Shown here in pieces: positions 37,646 to 47,146 of a stretch of DNA of 64,000 nt. The stretch is from Dolichospermum flos-aquae CCAP 1403/13F (GTDB lineage Bacteria; Cyanobacteriota; Cyanobacteriia; Cyanobacteriales; Nostocaceae). The position numbers were made by a program, and so were the translations under genes. The stretch covers positions 1 to 64,000 of the forward strand of contig NZ_CP051206.1 of assembly GCF_012516395.1 (NCBI RefSeq), given 5' to 3'. The notes beneath the pieces are model-generated. The model saw only the letters and a program-made list of their open reading frames with translations. It did no database searches and was not told the DNA's origin. The stretch's first letter is position 1. Each line of letters opens with the position of its first letter.

Positions 37646-37669
37646 TGACAACGAACAACTGACAACTGA

Positions 37670-38884
37670 CTAAGATGGATATACTGGCATTGTAAAATGA
37701 AACCATGCACCACCGTGGGGAGATGAATCTACCCAAATTTGACCGTAATGGGCGCGGATAATGCGTTGACATAAACAAAGACCAATTCCATATCCATCTG
37801 TACTTTGATCACGTTGGAGACGGAAAAGATTCTCAAAAATGCGATCGCGGTTTTCTTCGGGAATACCAGGTCCTGTATCACCAATCGTAAATTGCACTTT
37901 TTGGCTAGTGCGATGGAGTCCCGCTACAGTAATTATGCCACCAGACGGTGTATATTTGATGGCGTTATCTAAAAGATTAACCAGGACTTGGCGAATTCGT
38001 TCAGGATCAGCATAAACAGAGGGTAAATCCTGGGGAATGTCTATTTCCACCGTTTGAGATTTAGCAATATAGCGATCGCTCAATTCCTCTAATACCTGTA
38101 AACAAATTTCCCCTAATTGTAACTTTTGTGGTACGATTGGCAATTCTGTATCGTCACCCCGCCCAGCTTGTAACAAATCAGCAATCATCCGATCAATGAT
38201 CTTGGTTTGCGTCCGAGCCTGTTTTAATAAATGTATAGCCAAACCAGATTTCAGACGTTGAAATCCCCCTGTATCTGGATTGTAATTAGATTGAAGAGTT
38301 TCAATAGCGATCGCCGCAGCCGTGAGAGGATTACGGAGATCATGTGCTAAAATCGCAATTACTCGGTCTTTAAACAGTAGCTGTTCTTGCAGTCTCTCCT
38401 TTTCCTGCTTCAGACGAAAAATTTCATCCCCTAGTTGAATTGCCTCGGCCGAAGTAGCAACAGAATGAATGGTAGATTTAGGCGAAATCACCTGACTCTT
38501 TTCATCCAAACATTCCTGTTTATCTGCCTGTAATTTCAAAAAAGTGCCAACAGCGTGTTGCCAACGCGGCCACCAAATTTTTAATTGTGGAATAATATTA
38601 GTACCAGCAATAGTTTGTTGAGGTTCGGGATGAATCTTAACTAGAGCAGGGGTTGCTACTAACTTAAAATGTTCCGCTAAATAGGGTTGTTGTCCAACAT
38701 CAATAATTTGTAGTTCAAAACTATACCCAGCCTCTAATTCTTTTAAATAAACCCGAATTTGCTGCACTTCTTGACGAGACTGAGGCCGTCCATCAACAAA
38801 TAGCAATAACTGGAGAGGAGCTTCAGCATAAATAGGCTGATCCTGGGAAACTTGCATGACATCTTGTTTCAGCACTGGTAACAA
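37670..38884 (-). CDS. sasA: Circadian-output histidine kinase SasA
   Basis: 404 aa. The N-terminal KaiB-like thioredoxin fold (about residues 20-110: [34 protein letters not shown]) is followed by HisKA with the phospho-acceptor in [19 protein letters not shown] near 188 and an HATPase domain ([44 protein letters not shown]). SasA reads KaiC and phosphorylates RpaA. A start at ATG 38857 (MQVSQDQP) is also possible. Kai genes are not in the window. Confidence 0.92.
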   Translation of the reverse strand: MLPVLKQDVMQVSQDQPIYAEAPLQLLLFVDGRPQSRQEVQQIRVYLKELEAGYSFELQIIDVGQQPYLAEHFKLVATPALVKIHPEPQQTIAGTNIIPQLKIWWPRWQHAVGTFLKLQADKQECLDEKSQVISPKSTIHSVATSAEAIQLGDEIFRLKQEKERLQEQLLFKDRVIAILAHDLRNPLTAAAIAIETLQSNYNPDTGGFQRLKSGLAIHLLKQARTQTKIIDRMIADLLQAGRGDDTELPIVPQKLQLGEICLQVLEELSDRYIAKSQTVEIDIPQDLPSVYADPERIRQVLVNLLDNAIKYTPSGGIITVAGLHRTSQKVQFTIGDTGPGIPEENRDRIFENLFRLQRDQSTDGYGIGLCLCQRIIRAHYGQIWVDSSPHGGAWFHFTMPVYPS

Positions 38885-39419
38885 CCTGGGGACGCTTTAC
38901 ATAGGGTAAAATGGACTAACGTTGCTTAATGGCCGTTGTTTTTCTAATTTAATATCTATTTTAGATTCTTCCTACTCCAATTCGATCTAGGTTTTTGGGT
39001 GGAAACGGATTTTTTCGGAATTTTGCTGCCATTTGCTCTTACTTTTACAGCTACTAGGCTTCTAGTCAGGAATTGTTGAACCTATCGTCACCTCCTTTCG
39101 CAATTATTTACAGAACCCAAAAAATAGCCCTAGTAGTTTGTCAAGATAAAAATGATGGACTGTAGTGTGAGCGTCTCGCTCACGCGGGGAAGATGCTCTA
39201 GTGTGAAAGCATTAAATCATCTCTAAGCCGTCCATCAATTCTTACAAACAGCCGCAGAGTTACCCTATTCCCAGCTTACCACTTCAAACCATTGGCGAAA
39301 ACTTTCTATAAATTTCTCAAAACCTATAACCGCCACTATTGGCGTTACCAATCAATATTCTATTAACCAAGAAAGGTATAAATTTAGACTATATTATGAT
39401 TTACGTAACTGGCACATTG
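38885..39419. other. Gene-free spacer upstream of sasA
   Basis: No supported gene in about 535 bp. It contains a short palindromic motif around TGAGCGTCTCGCTCACGC (39167-39185) related to the GCG-rich repeats seen elsewhere. The sasA promoter should lie in its left part. Confidence 0.6.
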
Positions 39420-39484
39420 GTAGGGTGCGTCAGACCGGATAAATCCTGCAAATAAACAAATTATTGATGTCTGACGCACCCTAC
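39420..39484. repeat. 65-bp palindromic element with GTAGGGTGCGTCAGAC ends
   Basis: Left arm GTAGGGTGCGTCAGAC and right arm GTCTGACGCACCCTAC are perfect inverted repeats of 16 bp around a 33-bp AT-rich centre. Confidence 0.88.
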
Positions 39485-39511
39485 AGTTGTATTGCATCCA
39501 ACCGATAACCG

Positions 39512-40042
39512 CTATAGACGCTCTCGAAAATAAAGCCGATATAAATCACAAAGACATTGTACTTCATTTCCTTTAAATTCGATTAACCCCAAACTGCGTA
39601 ATTTTAAAGCTTGCGTAGAATCTATTTGAATAGGAATATCACTATTAATTACTTGCTGCATTGCTGTTTTTAATAAGTCATCTTTTTCTAATTCTGAAAG
39701 ATAGAAACTTAAAAACTCCAATGTCCAATGAACAGAGTTTTCAATCCCCCAATGCTGTCGAACTGCACTACCAATTTTGTTAGCATCACTATCAAGACTA
39801 GTAATATAAAATTGAATTTCATGGGTAGTTTTATTCCAATGCTGAACCTTACGAACTACCATGACTACTGTTGTTAATCCTGCCCATTGGTTTTGTTCAT
39901 AAAGTGCTGGTAATTGTGAAATTGGAACAGTATAAACTGTCCGATTTTCGATGCGGTGATGTCCTTTTTCCACCCGTTGACTAATACTAACATCAACACC
40001 CTTAAAGTTTAGAGATTGTGCTGTTTTAAACCAATTTTTCAC
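39512..40042 (-). pseudogene. Chimeric frame: ISAs1 transposase piece joined to an AAA-like protein C-terminus
   Basis: The first about 115 residues are ISAs1 transposase (GHHRIENRTVYTVPISQLP, VRQHWGIENSVHWTL). The rest (LKTAMQQVINSDIPIQIDS, ALKLRSLGLIEFKGNEVQ, CDLYRLYFRERL) is the C-terminal end of the cyanobacterial AAA-like/WD40-associated proteins. Two broken genes have joined in frame, leaving an open reading frame that is unlikely to be functional. Confidence 0.8.
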
Positions 40043-40178
40043 TTGTTGATGTAGGGTGGGATGATTATCTTTTAGGCCAGGGCAAACGCACCTAAATTCT
40101 GTAATCCATGCCCAGCAAGGGTTTCAACCTTTAGTTACAAAAATTAACAATCGTCAAAACCTTTGTCCAGTAAGCATT

Positions 40179-40583
40179 CTAAAAATAAGATGCGCTTGCC
40201 CTGTCTTTTAGGCTTAAAATATAATCAGCATTTCCAGCTATGATCTGTTCGGCAATTGATTTTTGTGTACCCATTGCATCAATAGTGATAATACAGCCAG
40301 ATAAGTCCAGAGTCTCTAATAGTGCTGGAATTGCGGTGATTTTATTTGATTTACAACTGACCTTTGTTTGCCCTAAAATTAACCGATGTTCACTTGCCCA
40401 TGCACTCACTGTATGTAAGGAAATGGTCATAATATCGGTGAGTAAATGCAATCGAGTTCTTTCTGCTCTAGGGTCTTTTATTCCCGTAAAGTGTTGCAGA
40501 AAGTTACTGGTAATCTCTTTACTGTCTACACTGGGTGTAACAGATGTTCTGGTTTTGCACTTCTTCTTAAATCCTGTTGACAT
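40179..40583 (-). pseudogene. ISAs1 transposase, N-terminal fragment with internal deletion
   Basis: LQHFTGIKDPRAERTRLHLL is the ISAs1 start, but it jumps from LTDIMTISLHT to VSAWASEHRLILGQTKV, skipping about 90 residues including the first catalytic Asp. It continues through ITIDAMGTQKSIAEQII and then breaks. With 39512-40042 it is one decayed ISAs1 copy, unlike the intact one at 47147. Confidence 0.85.
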
Positions 40584-40822
40584 TACTTAGATACAGCGGC
40601 TAGATGGGTTATATATTAACTTACCTTGAGTTGTGTCACTTGAACATCCTCCCACATATCAAATAAATCCCCTTGTCAATAGGGTTTGAGATGCGCTAAC
40701 CCTGTGACTTAAATACCGTGAAATAGAATGTGTGAAGTAGTTATAGCTATGAAAATCACTTGCTAATCCATCTGGAATACAAATGAATAACTACGCAAAA
40801 CACAGCAGTATTTATAACTTAC

Positions 40823-41530
40823 TTAGGTACTGGAACTTGTGGAAGTAGAGAAGGAGAAGGTGGTTAAAATTCCAGCAAACCTCTCCCCTAATAAATTCTT
40901 GGCGGCATCTGTACACCGAGTTAGTGTAATCTCAAAGAAGGTGACTAATGGTGTAACTGCTGTCCATAACCAGGCTTGACTATTTTTGCCGTTGCATCCA
41001 TCCGTGTTTTTTTGACTAAATCTGGTTTCATCTGCACCCACTACTGCCGCATTCTGGATGTAGGTTTTCGCCTCTTCTACTGCCTTTTCTACGGCGTTAC
41101 TCGCTTCCATTCTCAGTTTATTAATGGTTCGGGTTTGATAGGTGGTATTTCTACAAGAGGGATGTCTGTATGGGTTAGCATCTTCTCCTTCCAACTGCCC
41201 TCCACAGCTACTACAGGACTCTGGCTTGTAATTTATTACCTCCTCACACTCAGATTCTGGATATAGAAACTTTGTAAATCCCTTGTGTCCTGGTTGTCCC
41301 CCTCTCTTTTTCCCACTTTTTTTCTTGATTGGTTTCTTTTCTGTGTTGAGTGGATCTGCTGATGGTGGTGATGATGAATTCTTTGATGTTCTATTCAGTT
41401 TTTCTTCTAATTCTTGTATCCACTGCTTCATCTCCTCCATCCGTCCTTTGACACTGGTTGGAGTCTGTTCCCAATCCGTTTCCGGTATTTCCGTTTTATA
41501 GGTGTGGCAGATGAGGCTGATTTTTTCCAT
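40823..41530 (-). pseudogene. IS66-family transposase fragment
   Basis: N-terminal IS66 features: coiled coil (MEEMKQWIQELEEKLNRTSK), the NSSSPPSADP motif, the Lys-rich KKKSGKKRGGQPGHKGF, zinc-finger Cys pair (PESCSSCGGQL) and VGADETRF with the first catalytic Asp. About 100 residues between HPSCRN and the DETRF region are missing and the frame ends in low-complexity FSFSTSTSSST, so it is truncated at the 3' side. Confidence 0.85.
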
Positions 41531-41759
41531 GCCTTCTACTCTACCATGTCTTTCTACTTATGCCACAATTCTCTACTATCTTCATAACAAACGAGAATAC
41601 CGAGAAGAATGTGTTGATCGCTTGATTGAGATTGCACTTTACCTTGAAACTTATTTGGGCGTAAATCGTCTATTCATCCCGTAGCAAATGTCTAACTTAG
41701 CTGTTAGAGTGGACGTAACCAGTATTTTGATTAACAACTTCCTTCAAGGAGATTAACCA

Positions 41760-42359
41760 ATGTCTGCAACCTCAGCTTATCGAAACTCGAACATGAATTT
41801 GCAAAAATGGGCGGCTGCTTTGGGTGGCGTTGCTGTACTTATCCTTTCACTTACCCCGACAGCAAATGCAAAGCCGATCCCAGCCAAAGCAACAATTTGC
41901 TCCCCCGTAAATGGTCAATGGTATTTCGGAGGCAAGCCTGGTCCGATTATCACTCAAAAGGGCAAGCAGCTTTCGGTCGATATGTCCGTTTATGGTCGCC
42001 CCACTGCAACTGGCAAATTTTTAAATGAAACTCAGATCGAAGTCACTTTTCCGGACGATGGAACCTTTATTGGGACATTAAATCGTCGGGGGCAGATTAT
42101 CTGGAATAATGCTACCGTTTGGGAAGCTAGGGATTTTTCAGGTACTTGGAAATTCTTGGGAAGACCCGGTCCGATTGTCACTCAAACAGGGGATCAGCTT
42201 TCGGTCGATATGTCCGCTTACGGTCGCCCAGTTGCAAAGGGTACGGTGACTCCCCCCTCTGCGGCAAAAGTTAACTTTCCCGACGATGGAACCTTTGGTG
42301 CAACGCTCGTCAGTCCGAGTTGCATTGAGTGGACAAATACGACTATTTGGACGAAATAG
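41760..42359 (+). CDS. Secreted protein with two homologous repeats
   Basis: 199 aa. AAGGAGATTAACCA precedes ATG 41760, a good ribosome site. The signal segment is LGGVAVLILSLTPTANA. The mature part is two copies of a unit of about 60 residues: GQWYFGGKPGPIITQKGKQL with SVDMSVYGRP and FPDDGTF, then GTWKFLGRPGPIVTQTGDQL with SVDMSAYGRP and FPDDGTF. Each ends in a W-T/N-x-T-x-W pattern. I do not know the family; ligand binding outside the cell is a guess. Confidence 0.75.
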   Translation: MSATSAYRNSNMNLQKWAAALGGVAVLILSLTPTANAKPIPAKATICSPVNGQWYFGGKPGPIITQKGKQLSVDMSVYGRPTATGKFLNETQIEVTFPDDGTFIGTLNRRGQIIWNNATVWEARDFSGTWKFLGRPGPIVTQTGDQLSVDMSAYGRPVAKGTVTPPSAAKVNFPDDGTFGATLVSPSCIEWTNTTIWTK

Positions 42360-42718
42360 CGGTCATTATTGTTGGATTTCATCCACAGCTTGTAGTGCGA
42401 TCACAGATATTGTAGTGTGATTGCACATACATACCGCATAAATCAAATATAAAGGAATTCCGCATAGACTACAATAAAAATACGGCGTTGCTGAACTTAG
42501 GTATGAAATTGACAAATTCAAAATTTGAAACTTTGCGCCTTTGCACGAAATAAATATCATAATCATACCCCAATTCAGCAGCACAAAAAATATTTAAAGA
42601 AAGGGCTGAAAATAGCCCTGCACTCGACCATAAGGTAAACCACTTATAACCACCCAAAGTAATTGTCAACGGGTAAGTTCAACCTTTAAATTACCTAATC
42701 TTTAAAACTTCATACCAA
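42360..42718. other. Gene-free spacer downstream of rca
   Basis: About 360 bp without a supported gene. Contains TTGCACATACATACC and an AAACTTTGCGCCTTTGCACGAAA stretch related to the CTTTGCGTC repeats at about 24620 and 50150. Minus-strand frames here show no family resemblance. Confidence 0.55.
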
Positions 42719-43942
42719 TTACTTGCTATGAGGACGCTGAATAATTGTCTCTACTACTCGTCGTTTTGCTTGTGGGTCAATTCCTACCAAACGCACATAT
42801 TCACCGCTATATTCAGATAAACAAGCTTCTAAGGTAGAAATAGCATCGGAATGGGCATCAATTTGAAAAGAACCGCAACTTTGCCAAGAACCTGTGCGAA
42901 AACGTCTTTCATCAATGTGTTCAATACCAATTTTATAACCTTGAGCTAAAATTTGTCGAACTTGTGCTTGAGTTTCTAAACTTAAATGAGTAGGTTGATT
43001 AATCGCAGGTTTACTCACAGGAACTTCCGCAATAGGTGAAGTTGCTTGATAATCTTTACCTCGATTTAAACGATTATATTCATCCACTAAATGAGAAGTT
43101 TCCACCCGTTTTTGTTCACCAACCATAAATTTACCCGACTCAATTAAATGCGATAAAGTAAAATCTGGCTTTTTAAATGCTGGTGGACCCTCCAAACTAT
43201 TGACAACTCGCAAAGAGACATTTTCAAACCCGATTTGATGGATGAAATTACGGATTTGTTCATCATAAATCCGGGAACGCAACGCACTAAAAAAGTCAAT
43301 AGATTGATGGGGAAAAGTATCAACAAATTGTGCAATTTCTCTTTGTGAAAGACCATCTTCTGCAAAAATTCCTCCCACAATTCCTACCTTATCATCGCGG
43401 TTTGGTTCCCAGTAAAATTTGTCCATTCTCCCATCACGAATTAATGGTGCATAGAGAGTAGAAAAATCATTTCCGGTGACAATAATCGGGACACGACATA
43501 AAGGATTGGAGTCATAACTTCCCGGTAATTGCACATCTGTGGGATTATCAGCAATATTCATCAATGTGGCATTTACCAACTGAGTATTTACTGTATATTG
43601 AGTTCCTTCATCAAAACGTCCCGCACCAGCATCTAAATCATTAATCATCAGTACGCACATTTTTCCCCGAACTTTGATTAATTCCGCTGTTTCCCGATAA
43701 CGTAACCGAATTAACCGCGCAGGATCTCCCGCGTCTGGACTTTCTAATTCTCCTCCAGATATTAAGGTGACTTCGATACCCATTTTCTCAAAAACTAACT
43801 CGCATTGAAAGGATTTTCCCTCACCTTTGCGGCCATGAATTCCTAAAATTAAAGGAACGCGAATCCCAGGAATATTTAAGAAATTTTTGGTGATATGAAC
43901 TGCAAGTTTGTCAAGAAAACTAGGCGCAATGTAGTAACTCAT
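42719..43942 (-). CDS. rca: RuBisCO activase with C-terminal RbcS-like (SSUL) domain
   Basis: 407 aa. The AAA+ part (about residues 1-290) has Walker [16 protein letters not shown] near 35 and Walker [15 protein letters not shown] near 95, with [20 protein letters not shown] as sensor region. After a Pro-rich linker (about 300-320), residues 325-405 ([52 protein letters not shown]) resemble RbcS, an SSUL module. In heterocystous cyanobacteria such activases associate with RuBisCO via SSUL. It is separated from the rbc operon by 6.3 kb. Confidence 0.93.
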   Translation of the reverse strand: MSYYIAPSFLDKLAVHITKNFLNIPGIRVPLILGIHGRKGEGKSFQCELVFEKMGIEVTLISGGELESPDAGDPARLIRLRYRETAELIKVRGKMCVLMINDLDAGAGRFDEGTQYTVNTQLVNATLMNIADNPTDVQLPGSYDSNPLCRVPIIVTGNDFSTLYAPLIRDGRMDKFYWEPNRDDKVGIVGGIFAEDGLSQREIAQFVDTFPHQSIDFFSALRSRIYDEQIRNFIHQIGFENVSLRVVNSLEGPPAFKKPDFTLSHLIESGKFMVGEQKRVETSHLVDEYNRLNRGKDYQATSPIAEVPVSKPAINQPTHLSLETQAQVRQILAQGYKIGIEHIDERRFRTGSWQSCGSFQIDAHSDAISTLEACLSEYSGEYVRLVGIDPQAKRRVVETIIQRPHSK

Positions 43943-43981
43943 AGAATGTATCCCTGGTTAGTTGTCAGTTGTCAGTTGTTA

Positions 43982-44054
43982 GTAGGGGCGAAGCATTTGG
44001 AAGATAAATTATCGGTCATTGCCAAAAATAGTTCTCCAAATGCTTCGCCCGTAC
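43982..44054 (-). repeat. 73-bp palindromic dispersed element, copy 6
   Basis: Inverted orientation as at 13659, flanked by CAGTTGT/TAGTTGT heptamers, immediately upstream of rca and downstream of the PucC-family gene. Confidence 0.9.
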
Positions 44055-44066
44055 AGTTGTTAGTTG

Positions 44067-45542
44067 TTAATTATCTAAGTCACTTTCGAGAACAGAGGCT
44101 AGAACTTGTCTGGTATTAGTTTGAAATTCTTTGACATTCACACGATTCAAAAACCAAATTGATAGTAACATTCCTAAAGCTTCTAAGACAAATACCAAAC
44201 CATAAGCTAATACTAAATTATCTGGTAAAAACTTACGTCCCAAATCTAAAACTGTACCACCAATTACCGTAGCAATGCCTCTAGATAAAGATTGGGCAAG
44301 TCCCCAAGCACCAATAAATGTACCTGCGGCTTCGGCAATTGTTAAGTCTAACATTAAAGTTACTGCTGCGGTGGTCACAAAACCAGTAGCTAAACCAAAT
44401 AAAACTAAAGTTGATTTTAGTAGAGATGGATTTGCAGAAAATCCCGAAAAACCTATTAATAAAGCGGCAAATGCTACTAAAATACAACCTAATTTGATAG
44501 TTCGAGCTTTACCTAAACGGGGAACAATGAAAAAACCCGTGATACCATAGGAAATTAATATCCCTGTCCCGTAAAAAACGTTGAGTTTGGTACTTTCTGC
44601 TAAGGGCATTTTAAAGACTTGCCCCGCATAAGGTTCTAAAATGGGATCTTGCATAAACAAGCTAATAGTCATCACTAATAAAAAGGTGAAAAACAAGCCT
44701 GTTTGTGGACTAGCTGTTAAAATTTTCCAGGCACCTTTTAAGGTGATACCATCTTCCCGATTTCCTTTATTAGCACAGTTAAAAAAACGGGAATATTTTT
44801 TTTCTACACCTACAGTTGCAATAATTGCTAAACAAAAAACTATTCCAGGAACAATCACAAATAGACGATTAATTGCTGCTTGTAAAAGTTCGATGGGTGC
44901 GTTTGTGCTTAATTGCTTTAAGAGGCTGGAACTGATAATTGCCCCTACTATAATTCCTACCATTAACATTGACCAAACAATCCCCACAACTTGAGAACGG
45001 TTGTCTTCTTCGGAGATATCCACTAATAAAGCTGCAAATGCTGTACCACTAGCGCAAATTGCTAAACCGTAAATTGCGAACACGAAACCGAGAACCGCTG
45101 TCCAACCGATGGTTTGGGTAGTCCATGTCCAAGTATCAGCAATATTAGCGGCATTTAACTGCCACATTACTTGTACCGCTAAAAATGCTGCGATCGCAAA
45201 TATTCCTGCTCCTCCCCATACATAAGCCGTGCGATGATAACCTAATAAGGGTTTAGCATCGGACATTTGCCCAAATAAAATCCTTGTCGGTGCGATAAAA
45301 TAAGGTATTGCTAATACTAAACTACCTATAGTTGCCGGAATGGCGATTTCCTGAATCATGACTCGGTTAAGTACCCCCAGAGTCAAGATAGACATCATAC
45401 TCAACCCCATTTGAAACAGTCCTAGCCGAAACATGGTCAAAATGTTGACCTTGGGGATAGATAAGGATTGATTTGGGGTGTCAAATGTATCATCCATTGC
45501 CATAGCTGTTTGTTTGTATTGTTTACCAGATACAGAAATCAA
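44067..45542 (-). CDS. BCD/PucC-family MFS transporter
   Basis: 491 aa, twelve predicted transmembrane helices. FRLGLFQMGLSMMSILTLGV then LNRVMIQEI and RILFGQMSDAKPLLGYHRTA match the PucC/LhaA family (bacteriochlorophyll delivery), whose cyanobacterial members are thought to handle chlorophyll or light-harvesting protein assembly. ATG codons at 45503 or 45497 (MAMDDTF) may be the real start. It lies just upstream of rca on the same strand, separated by a 73-bp repeat. Confidence 0.9.
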   Translation of the reverse strand: MISVSGKQYKQTAMAMDDTFDTPNQSLSIPKVNILTMFRLGLFQMGLSMMSILTLGVLNRVMIQEIAIPATIGSLVLAIPYFIAPTRILFGQMSDAKPLLGYHRTAYVWGGAGIFAIAAFLAVQVMWQLNAANIADTWTWTTQTIGWTAVLGFVFAIYGLAICASGTAFAALLVDISEEDNRSQVVGIVWSMLMVGIIVGAIISSSLLKQLSTNAPIELLQAAINRLFVIVPGIVFCLAIIATVGVEKKYSRFFNCANKGNREDGITLKGAWKILTASPQTGLFFTFLLVMTISLFMQDPILEPYAGQVFKMPLAESTKLNVFYGTGILISYGITGFFIVPRLGKARTIKLGCILVAFAALLIGFSGFSANPSLLKSTLVLFGLATGFVTTAAVTLMLDLTIAEAAGTFIGAWGLAQSLSRGIATVIGGTVLDLGRKFLPDNLVLAYGLVFVLEALGMLLSIWFLNRVNVKEFQTNTRQVLASVLESDLDN

Positions 45543-45628
45543 ATATGAGTCCTATGTTATCTCAATTAAATGGTAAATTAATTTTGGCAATCCTGACATT
45601 TAATTTTTATTAGAATACAATTCTCACC

Positions 45629-46165
45629 ATGAATGATTCATCAATTACCATTACTAAGTTATTAGATTCTAATTTGGAAGAACTGAGAAAAATCAGTGAA
45701 GAAATTTGGTATAACCACTATTCTTCAATTCTCAGCCATGCACAAATCGAGTATATGCTAACTAAAATGTATGGAACAGGAATAATTGAAAATGAAATTT
45801 ATAATAAAGGTATACTTTATGATAAAGTTTTACATAATTCAGAATTAGTCGGTTATGTATCTTATGGTTCAGAAATTATGGATAATCATAATTATTTAAA
45901 ATTACATAAATGTTATTTATTGCCATCTTTGCACGGTTTTGGATATGGTCAAAAGATGTTATTTCATGTATGCCAGAAAGCGCGACAAATGAACTTGAAA
46001 CAAATAATTCTCAATGTCAATAAAAGGAATGAAAAAGGCATTAAAGCTTATTCTCGATTTGGGTTTAAAATTATTGATAGTCAGGTAATAGATTTTGGTA
46101 GTGGCTTTGTTTTGGATGATTATATAATGGGCTATGAGATTTACGAGAAGTTAATTATTCAGTAG
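45629..46165 (+). CDS. GNAT-family N-acetyltransferase
   Basis: 178 aa. The acetyl-CoA loop LLPSLHGFGYGQKMLFHV (Q/RxxGxG/A type) near residue 110 and IILNVNKRNEKGIKAYSRFGF near 145 are diagnostic. The first 60 residues (ELRKISEEIWYNHYSSILSH) form the usual N-terminal helices of small-molecule acetyltransferases. Substrate unknown. Divergent from the PucC-family gene. Confidence 0.88.
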   Translation: MNDSSITITKLLDSNLEELRKISEEIWYNHYSSILSHAQIEYMLTKMYGTGIIENEIYNKGILYDKVLHNSELVGYVSYGSEIMDNHNYLKLHKCYLLPSLHGFGYGQKMLFHVCQKARQMNLKQIILNVNKRNEKGIKAYSRFGFKIIDSQVIDFGSGFVLDDYIMGYEIYEKLIIQ

Positions 46166-46172
46166 TTTATTG

Positions 46173-46201
46173 AGTAGTGTTAGCGACAGCGTAACGCACC
46201 A
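46173..46201. repeat. Short palindromic repeat (GTTAGCGACAGCGTAAC)
   Basis: Same repeat as inside nnr at 11934, here intergenic between the acetyltransferase and the broken kinase gene. Confidence 0.75.
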
Positions 46202-46216
46202 TTGAATACTTTGTAA

Positions 46217-47146
46217 TTATGCAGATGGTTTTTTAATAACCAAAGTACCAGCTAAGATATCGTGTAAAGAACGATTTTTTTCATCAAATAGGATATATAT
46301 TATATCAACTAAACCAAAAGTCAAGAAAGTCAACAATATTTTAACTATAAATCTCCAAGTAGCACGCCACAAAGAAATTCTCTTGCCATTCATATCAGTC
46401 ACAACTATTTTGCAGATACCTTGTCCATAAGTTGATTGTTTAACCGAACTTTCAGCTAATGCAAAATGAAGCCAAGTAAAGATTACAGATAAAACTAAGG
46501 ATATACTATACCATAAATCACTACAGATACCATTTGTTCCACAATTTCGATCTGGTATCATTACTATGATTATGATACTTCCTAAGAAAGCTATAGACAA
46601 TGGCATAAAAATACAACATATTATTAAATCAATAAAGTACGCTAAAAAACGTATCCAAGGTGATGCGTATTTAGGAGAACTTACTACTTGACTAACTTTT
46701 CCAGATGTGGATACTACCGTTTTAGCATAAGGACCATAATTAGAAGATTGACTATTGGAATTAGGAACTTTAAATTTAGGTGAAGAGGTCTCAAATTCAG
46801 CTAATCTATATAAAATCTCTTGAGTATCTTTCGGTCTATTTCCAGGAAATGGAGACATTAAATAATCAATCAAATCTAATAATTTTTGGGAAATACCAGC
46901 AGTATCATCTCGCCAAATTAACGTCCCTGTGCGAGAATCTTCCGCAAAATCTTGAGGATATTTACTAGTTAATAAATAAACAAAAGTTCGCCCTAAAGCA
47001 AAAAAATCTGATTGCGGAACAGCCTTACCATTCATTTGTTCAGGTGGCGTATAACCTGCGGAAATAATCCCTGTAACTTGCTGTCCTGCGACTTTTTGCA
47101 TCAAAGTTTGTGTAACTTCCCGCGCTGTGCCAAAATCAATTAATAC
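46217..47146 (-). pseudogene. Ser/Thr kinase-RDD gene, 3' part separated by ISAs1
   Basis: Begins just after the IS with VLIDFGTAREVTQTLMQKV, the DFG magnesium loop, then AGYTPPEQMNGKAVPQSDFF (APE region) and the C-lobe. A linker leads to an RDD membrane domain with about four helices (SPWIRFLAYFIDLIICCIF, QGICKIVVTDMNGKRIS, NRSLHDILAGTLVI). Joined with 48754-49291 it gives one uninterrupted kinase-RDD protein of about 485 residues, so the gene was intact until the insertion. Confidence 0.88.

Noticed and set aside
37259-37651. Frames reading [20 protein letters not shown] at several loci
   Set aside because: The recurring peptide is simply the translation of the 73-bp palindrome; it occurs in several contexts without starts or codon bias.
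41502-41684. 60-codon plus-strand frame ending in IEIALYLETYLGVNRLF
   Set aside because: Its start overlaps the IS66 remnant. The last 30 residues look coding-like, perhaps the end of a lost gene, but support is too weak to list.
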